A stretch of DNA of 64,000 nt from AG-12 sp027339635 (lineage in GTDB: Bacteria > Chloroflexota > Dormibacteria > Aeolococcales > Bog-877): NCBI GenBank assembly GCA_027339635.1, contig DAHWNZ010000005.1, positions 16,377-80,376 on the forward strand, in the 5' to 3' direction. The position numbers and the translations under genes were made by a program. Each line of letters begins with the position of its first letter. Positions within the stretch are counted from its first letter, which is position 1. The notes below the pieces were generated by a model. It ran no database searches. It worked only from the letters and a program-made list of their open reading frames with translations, and was not told the DNA's origin. Of the stretch, positions 34,282 to 42,785 are shown piece by piece.

Positions 34282-35040
34282 CTACACGTCGTGGAGGATC
34301 CAGATGTTGGGTTCCCAATAGGAGCCGACGCCGCCGCTGACCGCGAGCGGAGCCAGCCCCCCGGGGAAGACGTAGGTGCCGTCGTCCGGGAAGGCCATGT
34401 TGGTCCAAGCCTCCCATTCGGTCACCGACCCCGAGATCTGCATAGAGCGTGGCTCCGAGCGAAGAACCCTCCCGCCCAAGCGGTTATGAAGTCGCAGCCA
34501 GGGGTCGAACGCCAACCCGTCGGATCGTTTCCAGCTGGCGTAGCTGTCGATCGTGATCAAGGGATAACGGTCCTTCCACGAGGGGCGGATGGGCGCGACC
34601 AGAGACGTCAGTCCGGCCTGCCGGGCGACTCCGGTCATAGCCTGGACCAGTAGGCCGCTCAGACCGAGGCCTTGGTGGTCGACCGCGACCTCGGCGGCGA
34701 GGGCCGACAGCGTGGTCGGCTGGCCCAGGTGCTCCACTCCTCGAAGGCCGACCGAGTCGATCCCAGAAGGGAGGTCTCCCAGGGTTCCGTCCCAGCCGAA
34801 TGGGATGGTCCTGCCGCGGGCGACCACCTGCTCGGATCGTTCATCGACGAAGAGGATCTGTAGGTGGGCGAACCTTGGGACCAGCTGCCCGAAGTAGCGC
34901 GGCGTCAGGTTTCCGTGGTGGTTGTACTCGGGCCACAGGTCCCGGAAACGCTGGTCCGCACGAACAGACTCCCAGAGGTCGGGTCGCTCGGCGGCGGTGA
35001 ACGCGTTCAACCACTGGGGGCTACCTGCGGGCAGTCGCAT
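34282..35040 (-). CDS. GNAT-family acetyltransferase-like protein
   Basis: 252 residues from ATG 35040 (MRLPAGSPQW); the frame is open to 35121. The central segment VAVDHQGLGLSGLLVQAMTG resembles motif A of GNAT proteins (Q/R-x-x-G-x-G/A) that binds acetyl-CoA, and a long N-terminal half with F-(V/L)-D-E strand (LQILFVDERSEQVVARGRT) fits the fold's early strands. Substrate unknown. The gene stands alone between the tRNA remnant and a 346-base gap. Confidence 0.65.
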   Translation of the reverse strand: MRLPAGSPQWLNAFTAAERPDLWESVRADQRFRDLWPEYNHHGNLTPRYFGQLVPRFAHLQILFVDERSEQVVARGRTIPFGWDGTLGDLPSGIDSVGLRGVEHLGQPTTLSALAAEVAVDHQGLGLSGLLVQAMTGVARQAGLTSLVAPIRPSWKDRYPLITIDSYASWKRSDGLAFDPWLRLHNRLGGRVLRSEPRSMQISGSVTEWEAWTNMAFPDDGTYVFPGGLAPLAVSGGVGSYWEPNIWILHDV

Positions 35041-35386
35041 GGTGCGCTTGTACCACACCAGGCGATACCGCGGGACTGGATCCCACTCATGGCTGACGCA
35101 AACGCGCGTCCTTCTTCTCAACGGCCGATGCCGTTCGCTGGCTCGCGTGGCCGCCGACAGGAGCCCCGCTGCCGCGTCCTCTCACAGGGCGATGGTCACC
35201 TGGGGTTCCGGCACCGATTGCGCCAAGATATGGGGGGGCGGCCGCCATCGTCGATCACCGGGAGGCGGCGGTTGCAGGTCCGCCGGTCGTGTAGCGAGAG
35301 CACGTGTAGCGAGAGCAGAGGAGGCCGGGATTGAAGTCGAGCCATGCAGCAGCACCAGATGAGCTGTCGCCATATGGCACCAAGCC
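35041..35386. other. Intergenic gap with a 15-bp tandem repeat
   Basis: 346 bases between divergently transcribed GNAT and arsC genes. No gene recognised. A perfect tandem duplication of a 15-base unit starting CGTGTAGCGAGAG occupies 35288-35302 and 35303-35317, about 70 bases upstream of the arsC start. No ArsR gene or obvious arsenic-response operator is visible. Confidence 0.5.
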
Positions 35387-35788
35387 ATGAGCAGGGTCCT
35401 GTTCGTCTGCCTGCACAACGCCGGCAGATCCCAGATGAGCCAGGCGCTCTTCGACCGGTCGGCCGACGGCCGCCACGCAGCGCGGTCGGCCGGCACCACC
35501 CCTGCCGCCACCCTTCATCCGGAGGTCGTTGCGGCCATGGCTGAGATCGGCTTCGACCTCAGCTCCAGCAAGCCCTCCCGGCTCACCGACGAGCTCGCCC
35601 AGTGGGCGGACGTCGTGGTCACGATGGGCTGCGGTGACCAGTGCCCCTTCATTCCCGGCAAGCGCTACATCGATTGGAACCTGCCGGACCCAAAGGGGCT
35701 GCCCATGGAGTCGGTCCGTCGGCTCAGGGATCAGATCGCGAACCTGGTCGAGGGGCTCGTCAAGGAGCTGGACGCAAGCCCATCGTGA
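35387..35788 (+). CDS. arsC: Arsenate reductase (thioredoxin-coupled ArsC, LMW-phosphatase fold)
   Basis: 133 residues. The P-loop CLHNAGRSQMS holds the nucleophile C8; the other redox cysteines are C82 and C86 in TMGCGDQCP, equivalent to the C10/C82/C89 triad of the staphylococcal enzyme. The acid D of the D-P motif lies in LPDPKGLP. It reduces arsenate to arsenite in the cytoplasm, regenerated by thioredoxin. Start ATG 35387. No arsR or arsenite pump adjoins, so it may act with a remote efflux gene. Confidence 0.93.
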   Translation: MSRVLFVCLHNAGRSQMSQALFDRSADGRHAARSAGTTPAATLHPEVVAAMAEIGFDLSSSKPSRLTDELAQWADVVVTMGCGDQCPFIPGKRYIDWNLPDPKGLPMESVRRLRDQIANLVEGLVKELDASPS

Positions 35789-35878
35789 CGGCTGTCCATC
35801 AGCTCTGCCAGCGGCACACCGAGGTGGGCGGTCGACGCCTCAGTTGGAAGCCCTGCACCCGCGCCGTCAGGGCCTGAG

Positions 35879-36787
35879 GTGTTGGGGCAGGATCCTGCGA
35901 TCGACGTCAGGGGGCTGACCAAGAGCTTCGGTGGCAAGCTGGCGCTGTCCGGTCTCACCATGACGGTGCCACGGGGCGAGGTGTTCGGCTTTCTGGGTCC
36001 GAACGGAGCCGGCAAGACCACGGCCGTGAGACTCCTGCTGGGCCTCTCCAGGGCCTCGGCCGGCGAGGGTGCGGTGCTCGGCGCGCCCCTTGGCTCCCGT
36101 GCCGCCCGTCGCCGCATCGGCTACTTGCCGGAGCTCTTTCGGTACCAGGGGTGGTTGCGCGCCGGCGAGGTCCTGGCGCTGCATGGCGACCTCGCCAAGG
36201 TGCAGCGTTCAAGCCTCAGAGACGCCATCCCAGAGGTCCTGCAGACCGCCGGCCTGGCCGGTCTGGCGAACCAGAGGGTCGACACGTTCTCGAAGGGCAT
36301 GCAACAGCGCCTCGGCCTCGCCGTGGCGCTGTTGGGAGACCCGGAGCTGGTCCTACTGGACGAACCGACCTCCGCTTTGGACCCGGTCGGACGTCACGAC
36401 GTCAGAGAGATCCTGCGCCGGCTCAAGGCCCGCGGGGTCACTGTGTTCTTGAACTCTCACCTCCTCTCCGAGGTGGAGCAGATATGTGATCGGGCCGCGG
36501 TGGTGGACCATGGTCGGGTTGTCGCCCAAGGCAGCATGGCGCAGCTCCTCCAGGGTCCGACGGTGCGCATCCGCTGCTCCGGCATCTCCCAGGACGACCT
36601 GGGTCGCCTCGGCCACTTCGGCTCGATTGCGAGAGAAGGGGAGTGGATTACCATCGCCGGTCCGGGCGAGCAGGACATCCCCGCGATAGTGGCCGCGATC
36701 GTCGCCTTAGGAGGCAGCATCTTCGCGGTTGATCCCGGCCAGCAGACTCTGGAGGAGCGCTTCCTGCAGCTGGTGGAGCCTGGTTGA
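35879..36787 (+). CDS. ABC transporter ATP-binding protein
   Basis: 302 residues. Walker A GPNGAGKTTAV, signature FSKGMQQRLG (K in place of the usual G), Walker B LVLLDEPTSALDP, switch His in LNSHLLSEVEQ. The signature begins F-S-K-G-M-Q, which is common in ABC-2 exporters for lipids and polysaccharides. Overlaps the permease start by one base. The arsC gene lies 90 bases upstream but there is no reason to link them functionally. Confidence 0.92.
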   Translation: MLGQDPAIDVRGLTKSFGGKLALSGLTMTVPRGEVFGFLGPNGAGKTTAVRLLLGLSRASAGEGAVLGAPLGSRAARRRIGYLPELFRYQGWLRAGEVLALHGDLAKVQRSSLRDAIPEVLQTAGLAGLANQRVDTFSKGMQQRLGLAVALLGDPELVLLDEPTSALDPVGRHDVREILRRLKARGVTVFLNSHLLSEVEQICDRAAVVDHGRVVAQGSMAQLLQGPTVRIRCSGISQDDLGRLGHFGSIAREGEWITIAGPGEQDIPAIVAAIVALGGSIFAVDPGQQTLEERFLQLVEPG

Positions 36788-37632
36788 TGGCGGTTTGGGT
36801 GATCGCGCGGCTCACTTTCAAGGAGCTGTTGCGCCGCCGCCTGGTGCTGGCCCTTCTGGCTCTGACCGCCATCGTGGTTGGCCTGACGGCCTGGGGCTTC
36901 TCGCGGATCCCAGGCCTTCACATAGGAGGTCAGCCCCTGACCCCAGGAGAGGTCCAGCTGGCCTCCTCCCAGCTGCTCTTGCTGGTCATGTTCATGTTCA
37001 GCTTCGTGCTCGCGCTCACCTGTGCGTTCCTGGCCGCGCCGGCCGTGGCTGGGGATCTAGAGTCAGGCATCGCTCAGGCCGTCCTGGCTCGGCCCCTACG
37101 GCGCGAGGAGTTTCTCGTCGGGCGCTGGGTGGGCCTGGCCGTCCCGGTTCTGGTGTATGCGGTGCTGTCCACGAGCGCGGTGTTCCTGCTGGTGGACTGG
37201 ACTACCGGGTACCTACCGCGTCAGCTGGTGCCGGCCGAGGCAGCCCTGGTGGTGGAGGGACTATGCCTCCTGACTCTGGCCCTGGCGCTCAGCACTCGGC
37301 TCTCGACCATGACCGCCGGGGTCATCTCGGTAATCGCCTTCGGGACGATGTGGTTGGGTGGAGTCGCGGGGGCCTTCGGCCAGGTCTTTCACAACCAGGC
37401 CATCTCCGACGTCGGCGTCATCACCCACTTCTTGCTGCCCACGGACGGGATGTGGCGCGCCGCGGTCTTCGCGATTGAGCCGGTCAGCTCGGTGGCAGCG
37501 GCGAGTCACGGGTTTGGGTCCACCTTTCAGGTCAGCCAGGGACCCACCATGGCCTACCTGGCGTACGTCGGCTGCTGGTTTGTGGCGGTGCTGGTCATTG
37601 CCCTGTTCAGCCTGCACCAGCGGGAGATCTGA
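36787..37632 (+). CDS. ABC-2 type permease
   Basis: 281 residues from ATG 36787, overlapping the ATPase stop. Six hydrophobic helices: N-terminal helix (LALLALTAIVVGLTAWGF), a cluster in the middle and a last helix near the C-terminus. The cytoplasmic loop reads GDLESGIAQAVLARPLRR, the coupling-loop pattern of ABC-2 exporters. Works with the preceding ATP-binding protein; substrate unknown. Confidence 0.88.
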   Translation: MAVWVIARLTFKELLRRRLVLALLALTAIVVGLTAWGFSRIPGLHIGGQPLTPGEVQLASSQLLLLVMFMFSFVLALTCAFLAAPAVAGDLESGIAQAVLARPLRREEFLVGRWVGLAVPVLVYAVLSTSAVFLLVDWTTGYLPRQLVPAEAALVVEGLCLLTLALALSTRLSTMTAGVISVIAFGTMWLGGVAGAFGQVFHNQAISDVGVITHFLLPTDGMWRAAVFAIEPVSSVAAASHGFGSTFQVSQGPTMAYLAYVGCWFVAVLVIALFSLHQREI

Positions 37633-37844
37633 CACCTGACATCCTCTCGCAGCCGTTTCGCCGCCGGGCACCTGGCTGGCCGCACCCAGCAGTCGAGGTG
37701 GCAGGGAAGCAGCCACGATGTGGAGCCTTTCTCGCCCAGATGGCCCGGTCGGTACCGGCACTCTCCTGCCCTTGGGTTGAGCGGGACTGACACAACGTCT
37801 CCTGGGAGCCGCGCGGGCGGATGAGTGTCAGCTGCGGCCCCGGG

Positions 37845-37934
37845 CGGGAAGGGAGGGATTCGAACCCTCGGACGAGGTTTTACCCCGTCACCCGCTTAGC
37901 AGGCGGGCGCTTTCGGCCACTCAGCCACCTCCCC
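37845..37934 (-). tRNA. tRNA-Ser (GCT)
   Basis: Class II tRNA on the minus strand: acceptor GGGGAGG with 3' CCTTCCC, anticodon loop with GCT (stem CCCGC/GCGGG), long variable arm, T arm GAGGG-TTCGAAT-CCCTC, discriminator G. The 3' flank reads CCC, so CCA is not encoded. Confidence 0.95.
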
Positions 37935-38029
37935 ATAAAGGGATTGAGGACCGAGTATATTCAATCGTCCCCGAGGGCCAACCAAGCGGTCGTGGTCGGG
38001 GCGGGGCGGGGAAGGGTGGCCGGGGGCCG

Positions 38030-38581
38030 TCAGGAGAGGCCCAGCTCCGCAGCGTGGGGCTCAAGGGCCGTCACCACCAATCCGACCAGCTCCTCAAGGT
38101 CGACTCCCAGTTCGGCGGCGCCTTGGTTGATATCGTCGCGACTGACGCTGCGCGCGAACGCCTTGTCCTTGAGCTTCTTGCGCACCGATGCGAACCGGAC
38201 CGAGCCCACCGCTCGCCCGGGCTGCACCATCGCCACCGCCATGACGAATCCGGTCAGCTCGTCCAGAGCGAAGAGCCACTTCGAGAGCTCGCTCTCGCGC
38301 GGCACCCCGCTGAAGTTGGCGTGCCCCTGGATCGCCAGGACTATCTCCTCTGGGTATCCGCGGGCCTCCAGAACCGGCCTACCCCAGAACGGGTGCTCTT
38401 CAGGGTGCGCCTCGTAGTCGAAGTCGTGCAACAGTCCCGTGATCCCAAATGTCTCGGGATCGCCGCCCGCACGACCGGCGGCCGCGCGCATCACAGCCTC
38501 CACCGCCAGCCCGTGCCGACGCAGGCTGTCGCCCTTGGTCTGGTCGTAGAGGAGGGCCAGGGCGTCGTCACGAGTGGGCAC
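38030..38581 (-). CDS. HD-domain hydrolase
   Basis: 183 residues from GTG 38581. HD motif in GLLHDFDYEAHPEEHP and the upstream metal ligand His in RRHGLAVEAVMR. The C-terminal SVRKKLKDKAFARSV stretch with the ELTGFVMAVAMV helix recurs in a widespread actinobacterial/Chloroflexi family of small HD proteins of unknown substrate (phosphohydrolase of a nucleotide is the usual guess). Divergent from the M20 amidohydrolase gene, 63 bases between starts. Confidence 0.85.
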   Translation of the reverse strand: MPTRDDALALLYDQTKGDSLRRHGLAVEAVMRAAAGRAGGDPETFGITGLLHDFDYEAHPEEHPFWGRPVLEARGYPEEIVLAIQGHANFSGVPRESELSKWLFALDELTGFVMAVAMVQPGRAVGSVRFASVRKKLKDKAFARSVSRDDINQGAAELGVDLEELVGLVVTALEPHAAELGLS

Positions 38582-38644
38582 GCGACCATGAAAGCAGGTC
38601 GCCCGCCGTGCGCACAAGCGCGGGCTCCTGATAGCTTTGCCACG

Positions 38645-39916
38645 ATGGAAGCAGGAGCGCCTGCGGCGGCGGCCCGAGAGGACTGGGCAGAGCGGACCTG
38701 GGACACCATCATGACGCTCGCGGAGTTCGTCGAGCCTGGGACGCCCGGGTGGACGCGCCGGGTCTTCAGTGCGGCCTACCAGGAGTCCCGGCGGCATACC
38801 AGACTGCTGATGAAGGGTGCCGGTCTTACGGTGGTCGACGATGCCGCCGGAAACCTGATCGGGACGATCCCGGGATCTGATCCCCGTCTGCCCGCCCTGG
38901 TCGTTGGCTCGCACACCGACACCGTGCTCGGCGGCGGACGCTTCGATGGGATGCTGGGGGTGGCAGCGGCGATCGAGGTGGGGAGACGGCTCGTGGCGAC
39001 GGGGCCGACGCTGCGGCACCCGCTGCGGGTGGTGGACTTCACAGGCGAGGAGCCCAACGCCTTCGGGATCAGCTGTCTTGGCAGCAGGGCCGTCACCGGG
39101 CATCTCACCCCCTCGCACCTAGCTCTGAGAGACATCAGCGGAAACAGCCTCGGAGAAGCGCTCAAGAGCCTGGGGGCTCGTCCGGCAGAGCTTGGCGGCG
39201 CCGTCTGGGCCCCTGGTTCCGTGCATGCCTATCTGGAGTTGCACATCGAGCAGGCGAGCCGGCTGGAGCGTGCCCGCCGACCCCTCGGCGTCGTGACCGC
39301 GATTGCGGGGATATCGCGCGCCGCGATCACCCTCACGGGGCGCGCCGACCATGCCGGCACGACCCCGATGGGTGAACGCCAAGACGCTCTGCAGGCTGCG
39401 GCAGAGGTCATCACCGGGATCGACGCGCTCGGGCGAGCGGGGAGGGATGGGGATGGTGTCGCCACCGCAGGGCGCATCACGGTTGAGCCAAACTCGCCCA
39501 ACGTGGTCCCCAGCGCGGCAGTCCTGGTGGCGGAGATGCGGAGCACTGAGGCGGATTGGCTGAGGGAGCGCTCGTCGGAGCTGACCCGCCTGGTGGACAG
39601 GGTCGCCTCTCGAAGGTCGGTTCGCGCCAATGTCGAGTGGATCTCACAGGAGCCGCCCGTTCCCACGCATCCAGCGCTGCGGCGAGCACTGGCCGAAGCG
39701 GTGGCGGATGTCGGCGCCGGGCCCCTGGAGGTTCCATCCTGGGCCAGCCACGACGCGGCCCACATCGCTCGCCTGGCACCCATGGGAATGCTGTTCATAC
39801 CGTCCAGGGAGGGCCGCAGCCATTGCCCGGAGGAGTGGAGCGACAGGCCCCAGGTGGCACTTGGCGCGCTCTCTCTCCTGGCCGCGGTCCGAAGAGCCGA
39901 CGACCAAGACTTCTAG
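38645..39916 (+). CDS. M20-family amidohydrolase (allantoate/N-carbamoyl-amino-acid type)
   Basis: 423 residues from ATG 38645; an upstream in-frame extension reads over the divergent gene and is rejected. Metal ligands appear in SHTDTVLGGGRFDG (H, D), the catalytic Glu in DFTGEEPNAFG, and HIEQA with the third ligand; the C-terminal His is in SHDAAHIA. A dimerisation insert is present between about 215 and 330. Substrates of the family include allantoate, ureidoglycolate and N-carbamoyl-L-amino acids; the sequence does not single one out. Converges with the FMN-split-barrel gene (4-base overlap). Confidence 0.9.
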   Translation: MEAGAPAAAAREDWAERTWDTIMTLAEFVEPGTPGWTRRVFSAAYQESRRHTRLLMKGAGLTVVDDAAGNLIGTIPGSDPRLPALVVGSHTDTVLGGGRFDGMLGVAAAIEVGRRLVATGPTLRHPLRVVDFTGEEPNAFGISCLGSRAVTGHLTPSHLALRDISGNSLGEALKSLGARPAELGGAVWAPGSVHAYLELHIEQASRLERARRPLGVVTAIAGISRAAITLTGRADHAGTTPMGERQDALQAAAEVITGIDALGRAGRDGDGVATAGRITVEPNSPNVVPSAAVLVAEMRSTEADWLRERSSELTRLVDRVASRRSVRANVEWISQEPPVPTHPALRRALAEAVADVGAGPLEVPSWASHDAAHIARLAPMGMLFIPSREGRSHCPEEWSDRPQVALGALSLLAAVRRADDQDF

Positions 39917-40317
39917 GTGTCCTCCAGCCCTACCCGCAGCAGAAGGTGGGATCCGGATTCGAGCATCCAGGTCAGGGCCTCCGCCGTCGCGGCCCCGGCC
40001 ATGGCGAACCGCTCCAGGACCAGGGGCAGGTCGGACCCCAGATCGGCGACATTGACGCGCTTCACGACACCCTCCAGGCTCGCGTTTGCGTTGGGCACCG
40101 TGAGCTGAACCCAGGGATCTTCGAGCCAGCGCTGTGCCTTCAGACTGAAGATGGGCGTCAGCAGGTAGACGAATCCCGACTCAGGTGCGGCGAACCACAT
40201 TCTGACCCGGCCCGACCCGCCGCCACCTCTGGAAGCGACCAGCACCTCCTCCCGGCTTCTCAACTGGGCTAGGAAGTCCCTGGGGAGCGGAGCCTGTCCC
40301 GGCTGCGAATCAACCAA
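39913..40317 (-). CDS. FMN/F420-binding split-barrel (PPOX-like) protein
   Basis: 134 residues. The pattern REEVLVASRGGGGSGRVRMW, then GFVYLLTPIFSLKAQRWLED, then PWVQLTVP, follows the core barrel strands of pyridoxamine-5'-phosphate oxidase-like proteins, which bind FMN, F420 or heme. Substrate and cofactor cannot be deduced. The frame starts near 40317 with a GTG; no neighbouring gene clarifies its job. Confidence 0.7.
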   Translation of the reverse strand: MVDSQPGQAPLPRDFLAQLRSREEVLVASRGGGGSGRVRMWFAAPESGFVYLLTPIFSLKAQRWLEDPWVQLTVPNANASLEGVVKRVNVADLGSDLPLVLERFAMAGAATAEALTWMLESGSHLLLRVGLEDT

Positions 40318-40770
40318 GTGCAGCTTGGGTCTTCGCCCATTGAAGGGCGCGCCACCGCATAGGGACGCCCGTGGGAGGTGAGGTGAGGATCACCGTAGTC
40401 AAGCCTTGGGTTGGCGCCTCCCGTTCCCACCGGCGGGTCGGCCTTGCCGCGAGCGGGGGGCGCCAGGCCGCAGACGATTTCGAGTGGATCCCAGCTTGGC
40501 CCAATGCCGCCGCCGCTGGCGCGGATGTCAACGGAGCATGGCCAAGTCGCGAGCGGGCACCGTCCCGCCCAGGTTTCTCCGGCTGTTGGAGGGGGGGCGC
40601 CTCTGCATTGCTCGGATATTAAGCCGCCTTGGCCGCCGGAACGGAGCCCTAGCCGGCGCTCCCGTTGTCGACCCGTTCGGGTGCCGCTTGCCGGGTTCGC
40701 TCGAACGCGCTCTGTATCCGGGGCAGTGTGCCTGGCCCTGGCCGCCCCGATTGGGGCCCCCGGGGAGGAA
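40318..40770. other. Intergenic gap, no gene recognised
   Basis: 453 bases between the split-barrel gene and tRNA-Asp. I checked for RNase P RNA, tmRNA and SRP RNA signatures and saw none. A small hairpin CGCCC...GGGCG at about 40335-40352 is weak. No supported coding frame. Confidence 0.45.
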
Positions 40771-40848
40771 TGGCGACCCCGAGCGGATTCGAACCGCCGA
40801 TCTCCACCTTGACAGGGTGGCGTGTTAGGCCAGCTACACCACGGGGCC
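40771..40848 (-). tRNA. tRNA-Asp (GTC)
   Basis: Minus strand: acceptor GGCCCCG/CGGGGTC, anticodon stem CCACC/GGTGG with loop CTGTCAA (GTC), T loop TTCGAAT, discriminator G, CCA encoded at 40773-40771. Confidence 0.95.
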
Positions 40849-41006
40849 ATGCGCCGGGCCAGCCGCGAGCAGCCCATGCGAACCCCACCGGGGGCCTGGC
40901 GATTATACGTCCCGATCCGCCTGAGCTAGGACTCGGCGTTCGATCTCGCGCCGGTTAAGATGGTCCGCAGGGGCCGATCGTGAGTTCAGGAGAGTTTGGA
41001 GCACGT

Positions 41007-41786
41007 ATGAAGATAGCCGTCTTCGTCAAGCAGATTCCCGACCCCTCCGGCGCGGGCCGCCTCGACCCCGTGACTCATCGCCTTGTCCGAGATGGGGTCG
41101 AGGTCGTGCTGGATCCCGGGGACGCCTACGGGATCGAGGCCGCCCTCCAGCTGGCCGAGTCCGCCCAGGCCGATGTGGTCGCGATCTCGATGGGCGCTGG
41201 GAGAGCGGGGGAGGTCCTTCGCAAGGCCATGGCGATGGGGGTCAGCTCCGGGATTCACGTCAGCGATGATCGCCTGCAGGGCGCCGACGCCCTCACCACG
41301 GCGCGGGTGCTGGCGGCCGCCGTGGCCCGCTGCCAGGCTGACATGGTGGTGGCGGGGACAGAGTCCACCGACGGCTACACGGGGCTCGTGCCCTCGGCGG
41401 TGGCGGAGTTCCTGGGTTGGCCCGCCCTGACCTTCGCAAAGCACCTGGAACTAGCCGGCGACCAGGTCCGGATCCAGCGCCAGACTCCGGCCGGGCACGA
41501 CCTGGTGGAGGCTCAGCTTCCGGCCGTGGTGACGGTCACCGGTGGCATCAACGAGCCGCGGTACCCGACTCTCAAAGGAATCATGGGGGCAAAGTCCAAG
41601 CCGCTGGAGAGTTGGGATCTGACCGAGCTGGGTCTGGACCCCGCCCAGGTGGCCCATGACATCGGACTTCAGTTCATTAAGACGGTCGCGGCCGCACCGG
41701 CCCGGGAGGCGGGCCGGATCATAGAGGATGACGGGACCGCTGCCAAGGCGATCGCTGACTTCCTGGCTGAGTTGAAGGTGATCTGA
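41007..41786 (+). CDS. etfB: Electron transfer flavoprotein beta subunit
   Basis: 259 residues from ATG 41007, preceded by AGGAG at a normal distance. It begins MKIAVFVKQIPDPSGAGRLD, the FixA/EtfB start, with the AMP-binding AGTESTDGYTG block in the middle. With EtfA it passes electrons from acyl-CoA dehydrogenases to the quinone pool. The etfA gene starts one base after the stop. Confidence 0.95.
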   Translation: MKIAVFVKQIPDPSGAGRLDPVTHRLVRDGVEVVLDPGDAYGIEAALQLAESAQADVVAISMGAGRAGEVLRKAMAMGVSSGIHVSDDRLQGADALTTARVLAAAVARCQADMVVAGTESTDGYTGLVPSAVAEFLGWPALTFAKHLELAGDQVRIQRQTPAGHDLVEAQLPAVVTVTGGINEPRYPTLKGIMGAKSKPLESWDLTELGLDPAQVAHDIGLQFIKTVAAAPAREAGRIIEDDGTAAKAIADFLAELKVI

Positions 41787-41787
41787 T

Positions 41788-42756
41788 ATGGCCAAGATTT
41801 GGGTTTACGCCGAGGTTGCCGGTGGCCAGGTGAGCCCCGTCTCCCTAGAGGTTCTGTCCGGAGTCCGCGGCATGGGGGCCGAGGTGGCGGCCGTGGTGCT
41901 CGATCCGAAGGCACGGGAGGTGGTGGCCGAGTTGGGCGAATATGGCGCCAGCACCGTCTACGTGGGCGCCGACGCCATCTACCGCGAACTCGTCGCTCAG
42001 CCTCATGCGGAGGTCCTGGCGCGGCTTCTATCGGACGAGCGCCCGGACCTGATGGTCCTTGGTGGGTCCTACGACGCCCGGGACATCGCCGGTCGCCTGG
42101 CTGCCCGCCTCGGCATCACGGTGGTCGCCAACGCCACCGGGATAGCCCAAGCCGAGGGTGGATTCCTGGTCGAGAGCTCAATTTTCGGGGCGACCCAGAA
42201 TGTGACCACAGCGCTCGCAGGGCCGACCTCCCTGATCCTGGTGCGACCGAAGTCCTACCAGGCGGAGAAGGCCAGCGGCACCAACCCAAAGGTGGTGGAG
42301 GTGCCCCTTCCCCCCGATGCGCCCCGAGGGGCCCGCCGTCTGGAGTCGGTCGAGGTGCCTTCCTCAGGACCCAAGCTGGAGGATGCCAAGGTCGTGGTGA
42401 GTGGTGGGCGGGGACTCCAGGATCCCGGCAACTTCAAGCTCTTGGAGGAGTTGGCTGACCTTCTGCACGGCGCCGTCGGCGCCAGCCGGGCGGTGGTGGA
42501 CGCGGGCTGGGTCCCTTACTCGAAACAGGTGGGGCAGACTGGAAAGACGGTCAAGCCGGACGTCTATCTGGCGTGGGGGATAAGCGGCGCCATGCAGCAC
42601 ACGGTCGGGATGAAGGGAGCCTCCCACATCGTGGCCGTGAACAAGGATCGCGACGCCCCCATATTCAAGCTGAGCGATTTGGGTGTGGTCGGGGATGCCT
42701 TACAGGTTTTGCCCGCTCTGATGGCGGAACTGCGCTCGCGCGGAGGCTTGGGATGA
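41788..42756 (+). CDS. etfA: Electron transfer flavoprotein alpha subunit
   Basis: 322 residues. The C-terminal FAD domain carries VVSGGRGLQDPGNF and SKQVGQTGKTVKPDVYLAWG, followed by GISGAMQHTVGMKG, the EtfA signature. It holds FAD and interacts with EtfB. One-base spacing shows an etfB-etfA operon, typical of fatty- and amino-acid oxidation. Confidence 0.96.
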   Translation: MAKIWVYAEVAGGQVSPVSLEVLSGVRGMGAEVAAVVLDPKAREVVAELGEYGASTVYVGADAIYRELVAQPHAEVLARLLSDERPDLMVLGGSYDARDIAGRLAARLGITVVANATGIAQAEGGFLVESSIFGATQNVTTALAGPTSLILVRPKSYQAEKASGTNPKVVEVPLPPDAPRGARRLESVEVPSSGPKLEDAKVVVSGGRGLQDPGNFKLLEELADLLHGAVGASRAVVDAGWVPYSKQVGQTGKTVKPDVYLAWGISGAMQHTVGMKGASHIVAVNKDRDAPIFKLSDLGVVGDALQVLPALMAELRSRGGLG

Positions 42757-42785
42757 CTTCGTTGCCCCCGGGGGACTGACCGCCG

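Noticed and set aside
40318..40770. RNase P RNA, tmRNA or SRP RNA gene in the gap next to tRNA-Asp
   Set aside because: None of the conserved core motifs of these RNAs was seen.
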